Assembly: GCA_013400155.1 (NCBI GenBank)
Contig: VXBM01000567.1
Coordinates: 436,565-500,564 of the forward strand
Source: Helopsaltes ochotensis
Taxonomy: Eukaryota > Chordata > Aves > Passeriformes > Locustellidae
DNA: 64,000 nt
Direction: 5' to 3'
In this document: in pieces, positions 38,801 to 45,330 of the stretch
Position numbering within the stretch: position 1 is the first letter of the stretch
How the letters are laid out: the number at the start of each line of letters is the position of its first letter
Position numbers and translations under genes: made by a program
The notes under the pieces: model-generated
Databases searched by the model: none
Seen by the model: the letters and a program-made list of their open reading frames with translations, nothing else
Told to the model about the DNA's origin: nothing

Positions 38801-39860
38801 ATTTGCACTTACACTTGAGGTGAGAGGCAGTATCTCCAACTGGTCTAAACAGCTTCAAAGAAGTCAATGGTATTACTCCACGCCCATTCATTAAAACTAA
38901 GATTTGGTTGCAAAACTTAATTTTAACGGGTGTTTTCTAAAGCAAGGAAAAAAATAAGCCACCGAAACTAAAAAATATCTCTTGAAACAGACCAGAGAAG
39001 TATTATAAATGTGATAATAAACTTATCTCATTAGTATTAAATGCATCACTGACTTTTCTATCACATTCCTTTTCTTCCTCACACAAAAACTGGCTTTGAC
39101 CTGATGGCAGTACTGGAACTTGCTGCTGATGGTGGAACAGGAAGAAACCAAAAGGGTCAGTCTTAACACTTCCTGAGTGTCCCAGGGTCCAGCTGGCATA
39201 ATTTGGCACAGCCTCACCCTGCAATGATGGATGGACACCTATCAGCCTGTATGTTATTTCTACAGCTCTCTCTCCCCTCCCACCAAAGAAGCTGAGATGA
39301 GTGGTTCATGACTTCTAGCTGCTAAATGAATGAAATAAGTGGCTTAAGGGATCAAAGACATTGGATATCCTTTTGTTATTGGCAAGAAGGGATAGTGCTG
39401 GGAAATGCAGGCCAGGAAGGGCAAAAATGCTGCCAAGCTGTTCAAATAGGAGAATGACAGAATGGAGCAAAAGTCAACTTCAGTATTTCAAACATGGAGG
39501 AAAAAAAGAAAAACAACCTAAAAAAACCCAGGCCCTTTTTCTAAATTGCTTTCCACCTTTAAGGCTTAGCCTTAGCTCTACCACAAGTCTTCCTTCTGCA
39601 GAAGACATGACTAGAGAACCCAGAGCCACTGCAAAGTTTTAAAAACCTGAACTTCAACAAAAGCTCTTTTAAAATGCTGCATATGTTCACCTCATCATGG
39701 GTACAACACAGGTATAAATACTGATGCAAGGTGAAAGTAGCAGTAAGCCAGCACAGGACAGCACAGTCCACTTACCTGCAGTCACCTTATTTAAAGCCAC
39801 AAGAGAGCTAAGAACTTTGCTGAAATTCTGTCCCTGATACAGGTCATTTGCATCAAAAGT
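462..39860 (-). CDS. ARHGEF7: ARHGEF7 (beta-PIX) coding exons, partial gene
   Basis: Rho guanine-nucleotide exchange factor 7, a cytoplasmic and focal-adhesion exchange factor for Rac1/Cdc42 that binds PAK through its SH3 domain and GIT proteins through its C-terminus (family knowledge). The coding sequence in the window joins nine exons: 39860-39776, 35633-35503, 33093-32892, 23852-23764, 17605-17511, 17230-17135, 11084-10962, 1539-1401 and 521-462. They total 1020 nt, or 340 codons with no frame break, and all introns are GT-AG. Domain order is CH (end), linker, SH3, linker, DH (most). The linker text GLGSDSVCARPSSHRIKSFD and the start MTDNGNHQLVV match beta-PIX as I remember it, and not its paralogue ARHGEF6 (alpha-PIX), whose linker differs. 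Both ends of the gene lie outside the window. No pseudogene signs are visible. Confidence 0.97.
522..1400 (-). other. ARHGEF7 intron, 879 nt
   Basis: Between the DH exons at 1401 and 521. Donor GTATAT, acceptor a T7 run plus AG. Nothing else recognisable inside. Confidence 0.9.
1401..1539 (-). CDS. ARHGEF7: ARHGEF7 exon: DH domain, conserved region 3
   Basis: A 139-nt exon encoding (S)EELGEFMEMKGANSPGI, LVLTTGLSKPFMRLDKY and PTLLKELERHME. The RLDKYPTLLKEL helix is the most conserved part of Dbl-homology domains and forms much of the GTPase-binding surface (family knowledge). The acceptor is ACACAG before 1539; the donor GTATAT at 1400 is somewhat weaker than the others. The exon takes two bases from the previous exon. 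The candidate alternative first exon at 5848-5933 also ends with two bases, so either can be joined here in frame. Confidence 0.96.
2720..2823 (+). repeat. CR1 LINE 3'-end fragment
   Basis: The text TGGTGCTTAGGGGCATGGTT, then a TTAGTGGTGGACTTAGCAG-like stretch, then TTGGACTCCATCTTAGA and CTAAATGATTCTA, matches the 3' tail of bird CR1 retrotransposons, including the closing ATGATTCTA motif. It is 5'-truncated and diverged, as is usual for CR1. It lies in the intron between the exons at 10962 and 1539, antisense to ARHGEF7. Confidence 0.85.
5848..5933 (-). CDS. ARHGEF7: Candidate alternative first coding exon of ARHGEF7
   Basis: On the minus strand an ATG at 5933-5931 opens 28 codons beginning MRCLCAVLRPLSS and ending KQRPPSE, then two bases (GT) followed by a consensus donor GTAAGTTGAG at 5847. 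Two trailing bases are exactly what the exon at 1539 needs, so the junction reads ...PPSE-V-EELGEFMEM without a frame break. The segment is richer in GC and CpG than its intron. The resulting protein would lack CH, SH3 and the first part of DH but keep everything after it. Cys3 and Cys5 next to the start could be palmitoylation sites (inference). It may match a known mammalian short isoform; I cannot check. Use of this exon is inferred, not shown. Confidence 0.6.
5934..6125 (-). promoter_or_regulatory. Candidate internal promoter upstream of the alternative first exon
   Basis: Upstream (minus strand) of the ATG at 5933 lie a TATA-like ATTAAAAG (5982-5989, about 50 nt before the ATG), a CRE-like TGATGTCA (6047-6054, one base off the consensus TGACGTCA) and a perfect AP-1 site TGACTCA (6113-6119). 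Spacing fits a TATA promoter with a transcription start near 5950-5960. AP-1 plus CRE suggests an inducible promoter (inference). Confidence 0.45.
10962..11084 (-). CDS. ARHGEF7: ARHGEF7 exon: DH domain, third segment
   Basis: A 123-nt exon encoding (K)LPEAQQRVGGCFLNLMPQ, MKSLYLTYCANHPSAVNVLT and EH, plus two bases of Ser. The YLTYCANHPSAVNVL stretch is a strongly conserved DH helix in PIX proteins. The acceptor is TTTTAG before 11084; the donor GTATGT begins at 10961. An (ATTTT)-like AT repeat and an LTR fragment lie 50-230 nt upstream of its acceptor. Confidence 0.96.
11139..11209 (+). repeat. AAATAAAT-type AT-rich simple repeat
   Basis: About 70 nt of imperfect AAATA/AAATAAA units. On the transcribed minus strand it is a T-rich tract beginning about 55 nt upstream of the acceptor of the exon at 11084. 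It may be an A-rich tail associated with the adjacent LTR fragment or an independent microsatellite. Confidence 0.85.
11231..11310 (+). mobile_element. Truncated endogenous-retrovirus LTR (5' end)
   Basis: It starts TGTGCTGGATTTGGCTGGGG followed by TAGAGTCAATTTTCTTCACA, the opening of an ERV LTR family common in birds. Similarity fades after about 80 nt, so only the LTR start remains visible. It sits about 150 nt upstream of the acceptor of the DH exon at 11084, just beyond an AT-rich repeat, in antisense orientation to the gene. No viral coding sequence is seen. Confidence 0.6.
17135..17230 (-). CDS. ARHGEF7: ARHGEF7 exon: DH domain, second segment
   Basis: A 96-nt exon encoding (K)LTLTNTSYLMGNLEEISS and FQQMLVQSLEECT plus two bases of Lys. 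It continues the DH helical bundle. The acceptor is CTCCAG before 17230; the donor GTAAGT begins at 17134. The intron between this exon and the previous one is only 280 nt, the shortest in the window. The first residues (LTLTN) differ from the LSSAN I recall for mammals; the rest is nearly identical. Confidence 0.95.
17511..17605 (-). CDS. ARHGEF7: ARHGEF7 exon: DH domain, conserved region 1
   Basis: A 95-nt exon encoding VLQNILETENEYAKELQTML and SNYLRPLQASE plus two bases of Lys. It is the first long helix of the Dbl-homology domain. The ETENEY...EL pattern holds the conserved region 1 glutamate that contacts switch I of Rac/Cdc42 in Dbl-family structures (family knowledge). The acceptor is TTGTAG before 17605; the donor GTATGT begins at 17510. 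Confidence 0.95.
17606..23763 (-). other. ARHGEF7 intron, 6.2 kb
   Basis: Between the exons at 23764 and 17605. It holds the 32-A run near 17822, a (TA) run at 19081-19094, a CpG cluster at 20148-20235 and a (GTTT) run near 22333-22352. The shorter intron at 17231-17510 (280 nt) follows the next exon and has nothing notable. Confidence 0.9.
17822..17853 (+). repeat. Poly(A) tract, 32 bases
   Basis: An uninterrupted run of 32 A; on the minus strand it is a T32 tract about 217 nt upstream of the acceptor of the exon at 17605. Length may be polymorphic or affected by sequencing error. No retrocopy is recognisable beside it. Confidence 0.9.
23764..23852 (-). CDS. ARHGEF7: ARHGEF7 exon: SH3-to-DH linker
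   Basis: An 89-nt exon reading (E)KPVSPKSGTLKSPPKGFD then TSAINKSYYNV. It is a proline- and lysine-rich linker that ends at the first residues of the DH domain. The acceptor is TTTCAG before 23852; the donor GTAAGT begins at 23763. It ends in phase 0 and the next exon supplies VLQN. The motif GTLKSPPKGFD is characteristic of beta-PIX. Confidence 0.95.
26022..26171. repeat. Local tandem duplication, two copies of about 70-75 bp
   Basis: Copy 1 (26022-26096) and copy 2 (26103-26171) share ATGAAAGGAG-like starts, GAGTTATTTAAGGATAAA, and ACTTGTCACTGAATTT followed by TCATAATAC. Copy 1 has about 9 extra bases (TATAAAAAT-like) in the middle. High identity suggests a recent duplication. It lies within the intron between 32892 and 23852. 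Confidence 0.85.
26475..26720 (+). repeat. Possible ancient amniote interspersed repeat
   Basis: The phrases TTAGTCCAGCTGTCTATCAT, GGTATTCTGCCTCCAAGCAG and TTACACAGAAGAAAATCCTG resemble an old repeat seen in reptile genomes (GTCCAGTATCCTGTCTCC-type). The match is from memory and weak, so identity and boundaries are uncertain. Confidence 0.3.
28836..28990. other. Assembly gap (155 N)
   Basis: A run of unknown bases in the intron between 32892 and 23852. The right flank begins CCTTTTTCCCCTCGGG, so the missing part may be GC- or C-rich and hard to sequence. No coding frame enters from either side. Confidence 0.99.
30445..30525. repeat. A-rich, A/C low-complexity stretch
   Basis: AAAATAACCAAAAAATAAAA-type sequence with almost no G or T. 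No unit length is conserved well enough to call it a microsatellite. Confidence 0.75.
32892..33093 (-). CDS. ARHGEF7: ARHGEF7 exon: complete SH3 domain and internal start codon
   Basis: A 202-nt exon carrying the whole SH3 domain. The AKFNF strand stands in the usual ALYDY position, followed by an acidic RT loop (TNEDELSF), GDIIHVTRVEEGGWWEG with the tandem tryptophans, and GWFPSNYV at the end. In the family this SH3 binds an atypical proline motif in PAK kinases. The exon starts with GAC then ATG at 33090-33088. That ATG has G at -3 and is the start codon of short beta-PIX isoforms (MTDN...). The acceptor is CTAG before 33093; the donor GTAAGT starts at 32891. The trailing G makes a split Glu codon with the next exon. 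Confidence 0.97.
33094..35502 (-). other. ARHGEF7 intron, 2.4 kb
   Basis: Between the serine-rich linker exon and the SH3 exon. The notable element is the C/T tract close to its 5' splice site (35431-35462). The rest is unremarkable AT-rich sequence. Confidence 0.9.
35431..35462. repeat. A8-G8-AAAGAAA-G9 purine tract
   Basis: A purine-only block on the plus strand with runs of eight and nine G. On the transcript strand it becomes C9-TTTCTTT-C8-T8, starting 41 nt after the last base of the linker exon at 35503. Confidence 0.9.
35503..35633 (-). CDS. ARHGEF7: ARHGEF7 exon: serine-rich CH-SH3 linker
   Basis: A 131-nt exon whose frame gives (D)IGLGSDSVCARPSSHRIK, SFDSLGSQSSHSRTSK, LFQGQYRSL. 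It is rich in Ser and Arg with no folded-domain pattern, and fits the phosphorylatable linker between CH and SH3 in long beta-PIX. The acceptor is TACAG before 35633; the donor GTAAGT starts at 35502. It ends in phase 0, so the SH3 exon's Asp-Met follows directly. An unusual C/T tract sits about 40 nt into the following intron (see findings). Confidence 0.95.
35634..39775 (-). other. ARHGEF7 intron, 4.1 kb
   Basis: Between the CH exon and the linker exon. It contains a T17 run at 36081-36097 and a GC-rich but CpG-poor block at about 36250-36660. It also holds the longest open frame of the window (38326-38823, plus strand), which has no recognisable domain. Confidence 0.9.
39776..39860 (-). 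CDS. ARHGEF7: ARHGEF7 exon: C-terminal part of the CH domain
   Basis: An 85-nt exon encoding 28 residues, TFDANDLYQGQNFSKVLSSL then VALNKVTA, plus one base of a split codon. This is the last helical part of the calponin-homology domain at the N-terminus of long beta-PIX. The acceptor is a T-rich tract ending CAG after 39861; the donor GTAAG begins at 39775. The trailing G joins AC of the next exon to make Asp. Only the long isoforms carry this domain. The preceding exon, with the start codon and the rest of CH, was not found up to 64000. Confidence 0.95.
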
Positions 39861-42379
39861 CTGAAAAAAAACAATAAAACATGAAGTTAAGTCATAGAAA
39901 CAAGCCTTTAATCTTGTACATACAAACCACAACTGTAGAAGCTATTGCATAATCAAAGTATCAGTTTTTTAGTGAATGTTATGAACCAGTGGTGGGTTTT
40001 CTCTCCTTAAAAAAAAGGAGAAAATCTATGACACTTTCTATTTGAAAGATAATATAGCAACAGCTGCATTTAAAAAAAAATGAAGAACAGAGGAAGTAAC
40101 AATATCATGTATCATTTAAGTTACAAGACAGTTGAATAAAACAAGTATCAAAGGAAGTTTTCCTACGACATTTTGGCAAAAAAGTTACTGGCTACCATTA
40201 CTCTTCTTTTTCTGTAGCAGTGCACAGGCATTGTACCTGATTTTTCATAATGTACTATGAAAATAACTACAAATACTTTAAGAAGTACTACAATCTACAT
40301 GCTATCTTTTTACAAGACTAAGGAAAACAGCATTCCTGAATATTAATGAATTTTAAAAAGAATTGAATTGCTGGGTAAGTTAGATCAAGGATGAGGTTTA
40401 GGAAGGGGACAGATGAAAAGAGAGGTTTATTATATTTTTATTTTTTAACTGTGGTAATGCAATCCAAACCTTGAACTATCTTGCAGAAAACACTCCAGCA
40501 ACTTTCAAGCACTGGGTGATGATGTTAAACATCTGGATTTTTGGGGGTAAACGGAACATTTTTTTAAAAAAGGAAAAAACCCACAAACCCATATTTGCCC
40601 AAGGTAATGGAAGCACTCATCCAAAGTCTCTCAAAATCATAGCTCTTGCAATAGATTCTTCCTGAGTTGAAAGGACTCAGTACTCCTTTGTGCAAGACTA
40701 GAAAGCTGACAATAAAAGACAGCTGCTACAGTTCTTCCAACTGATTTAAGAAACAGAAAGAGATTTCGTTTTCTGCAATGTAGCAGTTTTTATCTAAAAA
40801 GTCAACAAAAATCTGTTCACTTTCCGATAACAGACCCATCCCACAGACACTATCAGAAAATCCTTACCCCAGAAAACAGCCTTCACAGACAGGAGAGGAA
40901 AAACTCATAATCCCAGGGGAGAAGCGAGAAAGGAACAAAGAAAGGCTAGTTTAACCCAAGAGAAGTGAAAATGTTAACAAAAGCTATGAAAATAACGACA
41001 GAAGGGGCTGCCAGACCAGTTCTGACTGGTAATGTAATATCACACCAAAGGTAGAACAGATTGCATCCATAGTATTTGAGGTACCTGCACACATTAACAT
41101 GCTCATTTCTCCCCCCTCAGACTGAGGATCGGCTCTGGCCCCAGAAAGCAGCAGTTGTAGCTGGGCTGTACAGGTGCCAACATCTCTCAAGCTTGAGTAG
41201 CATTTACACAGCTCAGAAAAGCAATGCCACACATACACAGCATCAAGCAGTCAGAATCACACACCAGTACACTCCAAGTTATTGCTCACATAAATTAAGT
41301 CAAATAACTATTTCAATAAGTTTCATTGAGCTACAGATAATTTAAAAAGACTTTTAGTTATTTGAAGCTGTAAGGAGTAAGGAGAAGCACCAAAGAATTG
41401 CCTAGATGTGAATTTTGTAAGGCTTCTCCTCAAACAGAAGGAAGATTAAAAAACTATGTACACAAAAAAGGCATTAAGAAAATAAAAAATAATCTGATTT
41501 AACAAAAAGACATGATAGATTTTATTAACAGCATAATTTATAAAGCCAAAACCAGGCTGGAGATCAGCCTAACCACTGCTCAAATTGGGGAAAAAAAATT
41601 AAGCTGCTATGGAACAAGAAAGTATTAGGAGTGTGAAATTTCCATTGTTATTACATGCTTATTGTGGTAGTTTTAAAACAAGTAAATTTCAAGTGTGAAC
41701 TGAATCACAAAAGCCTAGCCCTGATCCTAAAAAAATTAAATACACAAGACAGGTGCTCATGCAGAAGCCAGAACTGAATCAGAAAGGGACAACAAGGGAG
41801 AAAGAGAATGACTAAGAAAGTGAACATTTTTTTTAAAGGTTAAAAATTACAGCTTAAACTTACAAAAACTTAAAACAACCCAACCCTAAATCCATTTTAA
41901 GCTCACCTTCATTTTGGATTCTGATAGAGCCAAGAGCTCTCCAAAGTCAGGCTAACTTGAGAACAAAAGGTTGAGAGGAAGCTGGTTTCCTGCTACGCTC
42001 AGACTATAGGGGATAGCAAGAAAAATTTGATTGGATCATCCCAACACGTATAGTCCCATAAAAAAACCAGTATCCAGGACATGCATCCAGTCTGCTCCAC
42101 AGGAAACAACACAATGGGAGGATGCAAGAAACATTTGCTTCCTTGTGATTTTACATGAAGCAATTGTGACAGGAAGCCACCCTCAGCAGCTCATGGCCAG
42201 TATGTTCAGCAGCAGCCCACAATAAAGGGGGAGGGGGCCATAACACCCTCCAGAGGGATCTTCTCCTAACACAGCAAATGTTTAAGAAATAGCTAACCTA
42301 GAGAGGGGTAAAAGGTGAGGGAAATAGCATAAGTGTCCTAAAGTTTTGAGGTTAATTCTTGATTATAAAACCCTTATCT

Positions 42380-42516
42380 CAAAAAAAAAACAACACAACA
42401 CCAACCCTAAAAGAAACCAAACCAAAACCCAAAGAAATACACACTCCATAAAAAAAAAGAAACCAAAAACAACCCATCAGAACAAAACAAAACCAACCCA
42501 CCAAAAAACCCCCCTG
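42380..42516. repeat. A/C-only low-complexity stretch
   Basis: The plus strand is nearly all A and C for about 135 nt, with repeated AACCAAAACA units. The transcript strand is therefore G/T-rich. A similar but shorter stretch lies at 30445-30525. Confidence 0.85.
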
Positions 42517-43401
42517 CCAACCACTTATACCCTTCTTCTATCTTAGTGGCAGTTTGCTCATTTCACAATTTATCTGAAAATTTTGAGAGAGTGAGAGCAT
42601 CAAGTAGCCAGAGAAAACAGTCTGCTGCAGGTCTTCAAGGGAAGTCTGACTTGCACATGGTCTGTAATCTTCATTCTGGTAATTATGGACAAATCAGCTG
42701 CAGAACTGACTCTGAAAATTTATCTTTATGTTAAAAAGAGTAACTTCTCATCCAGTGACACTGGATGACAAACAACCCCCCTGCACCATAGAGCACTCCC
42801 AATTCTTCAATTGCAAAAATTACAGCTGAATTTTGAGAACCAAGTATCAAGCAAAACTATTTTTATAATACAATATATTACCAAATAAGGTCTGCATACT
42901 AAATTACCTTCTATATTACTGGCATAATCCACTTTTCTAACCACAGCAGAAGCACAACATGAATTCAAACTTGCATGTCCTTACACCTCTTTAAACCTAA
43001 AACCACAAACACTTAGAAAGGTATTACTTTGCAAATATTAAGATTTGTCTTTTGAACAGTATGTAACAGGTATATATCGACATTAAACAAGGCTTTATGA
43101 AAAAAAGTATTTCCAATATGCCCTTGATTTCCAGGTAAAATTTGTAACTCTGTAGAGACTCTACCTGTGACTAAATTCACGCTCTTGTTAATTCAATCCT
43201 TACCCTCCACCAAGAGTCAGATTAAACATTGGTAGGAATAGAAGAATAAAACCATGATAAATCACATCAGATGAAGACCCAGTTAAGCCAAATCTTTTGA
43301 ACAAACTATTGAACTAGCATACCTTTGTTTTTAAATACCACAGAATTGTCCACATACACATATGCCTTACATAAGCATTAAAATGAGAGGAGGATGCTCA
43401 G

Positions 43402-43675
43402 TGTGATGGTGTTTGTGTCCCCAAGTTACCACTAGGAGTGACGGAGCCTGGCTTTCCCGGAGATAGCTGAACACCCATCTGCCTGCTCATGGGAAGTAAT
43501 GGATTCATTCCTTGTTCTGCTTTGCTGGCATGCACAGCTTCATCTGTACCCATTACACTGCCTTTATCTCAGCTGGGGAGTTTTCTCTCTTTCCAAATCT
43601 CTCCCCCATCCCACCAGGGAAAAGTGAGAGTGTGGCTGCCTCGGGTTGTGCTGCTGGATGGGGTTGAAGCACACC
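43402..43675 (+). mobile_element. Solo endogenous-retrovirus LTR, about 275 bp
   Basis: It starts TGTGATGGTGTTTGTGTCCC and continues with CCAAGTTACCACTAGGAGTG and GCTGAACACC. A T-rich CCTTGTTCTGCTTTGC stretch follows, then CTGCCTTTATCTCAGC, then CTCTCCCCCATCCCACCAGG. This order is that of a short LTR I recognise from bird genomes. The usual ATTAAA signal reads ATTACA here. No flanking viral genes are seen and no clear target-site duplication was found. It is antisense to ARHGEF7, in its 5' intron. Confidence 0.7.
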
Positions 43676-45193
43676 AATATCCCAGATGGATACTGTGTTC
43701 TAGAGGCAGATGAGATCAGGCCAACAGTGACCTATAAACAACACCATGCATAACATTCAAGCACTCTGGCACTTTTGGTCACTGATTGCCAAGGCCTGCC
43801 AATTGCCTACCCCCACCCACAGATCCTGGCGTCCCTTTCCACACACCACACTAATTCCAAACACACAAACCTAGCTTCCCACAACTATATATGCATTTTC
43901 TGCCCCCAGATTTCAACTGGCTATACACTTTACTGATAAAAAATTTATGAGATTAATGAAATGTTACATAATGTGGTTGAGTCGCAATAGCAGCAAAACC
44001 CCTACAGCAAGATATACACTGGATAGTCATTCTGCATTTGGAATTATAATGAAATGTATTAATAAGCCAGTTTTTAAACTCACTTCATGAGAGCCATTTT
44101 CATTTTTCCATCACTGACATTTCTTCAACACCAAACAAAATGCCTTAGAGATTAATTTCATCCACATACAGGCTGTTCAACTACCACATCCACCCTCTGA
44201 TTTTGAACAAGACTAAACTCTGCGTGGATCTGCCTAAATTCCATAACATTCAAATCTACCTGAATGTCTTATTAGAGCCATTTAAAGTCATTTAAACCAA
44301 TAACCTTCAGTGGATGGAGACTTCTGCTCAGTGTTTCTCATTTAATAGCAATAAGGAAATAAAATCAACATAAAAATGCTTATCCCTGCAACAACCAGTA
44401 TCTACTGCAAACAAAAAATGCTACCAGAGAACTTGATGAAAGAAAAAGGAAATAAGAAAATAAAGCTGAAAATATACCTGGTAAGAGCCGACTACAGCAT
44501 GCAGTAAGCCTACAGCAAGATTCTTTACTTCAAATCAGTCAGTTTTAAGGCCTCATGTAACCTCCATGCTATTTTATTTCCCCTTTCTAGACCTTAAAGT
44601 CAGAATCCAGTTATGGAGGAAGTATTTTTAAAATACAGGTACTTCACCTGATAAAGCAAGGTCTACAGCTGGAGACAGGAGAAAAAAAAATCAGGGGTAG
44701 TTCAGTCAAGCTTTCTTCTGACATATACTTTCTTCAAATACGTCTTCTGCAAACCTTAATTTGCTTGTATCCTTAAACCAGCAGAGGATCAGTAAGGTTG
44801 TATCTAACAGTCATAGCAAGAAAAGTTCTTACGCTGGTGAAGAATAAAATAGAGTGAAATAGAAACGTTTTTTCCTTGCCAAACTACTGCCTTGAATATA
44901 CACAGGTACAGTATTCCCAGTGAGTATTTAACACTTAAATCATCTGACAAAAATAGGTGACAGCTCTCTTTACAGCACTGCATCAACTGCAGCAGCTGAG
45001 GAGCTGACTTAGGAGCAGTCCAGGCATCTGAGCACCACAGATAGGGCAGCTGCTGCTGCTGCTAACCTCACCAGCCCCAAAATAAGCTGTAACCCCTGGG
45101 CTGTGTGTACTAAACCAGCAGGACACTTTCCAGCTCCCTTCTGCAGCCTCGGGGCCCTGGCGCAGAAGATTAGGAGAACATTGGCTCACTCAC

Positions 45194-45330
45194 CCGGCGG
45201 AAATGAAAGGAAATGAGCAGAGTGGCTTTGACAAAGCACAGCGTGACACAACAACGTGACGCTCCACCTGTTCCTACGGCACACACCGCAGCGTTCTCGG
45301 CCACGGTGGCATGAATAAAGAAATGGTAGG
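45194..45330 (-). promoter_or_regulatory. CpG cluster with consensus donor: possible untranslated first exon
   Basis: About 10 CpG dinucleotides fall in this 137-nt stretch, and two more lie just below it (45150-45165), inside a CpG-poor intron. On the minus strand the stretch ends in CCGCCGG followed by a consensus donor GTGAGTGAG at 45193. Its only ATG opens a 12-codon frame that stops within the exon. It could be the noncoding first exon of short isoforms that begin translation in the SH3 exon, or simply a CpG-rich enhancer. Confidence 0.35.

Noticed and set aside
38326..38823. 165-codon plus-strand open frame, the longest in the window
   Set aside because: No domain, no familiar motif, low-complexity ends, antisense within an intron and no splice or promoter support. 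AT-rich introns yield such frames by chance.
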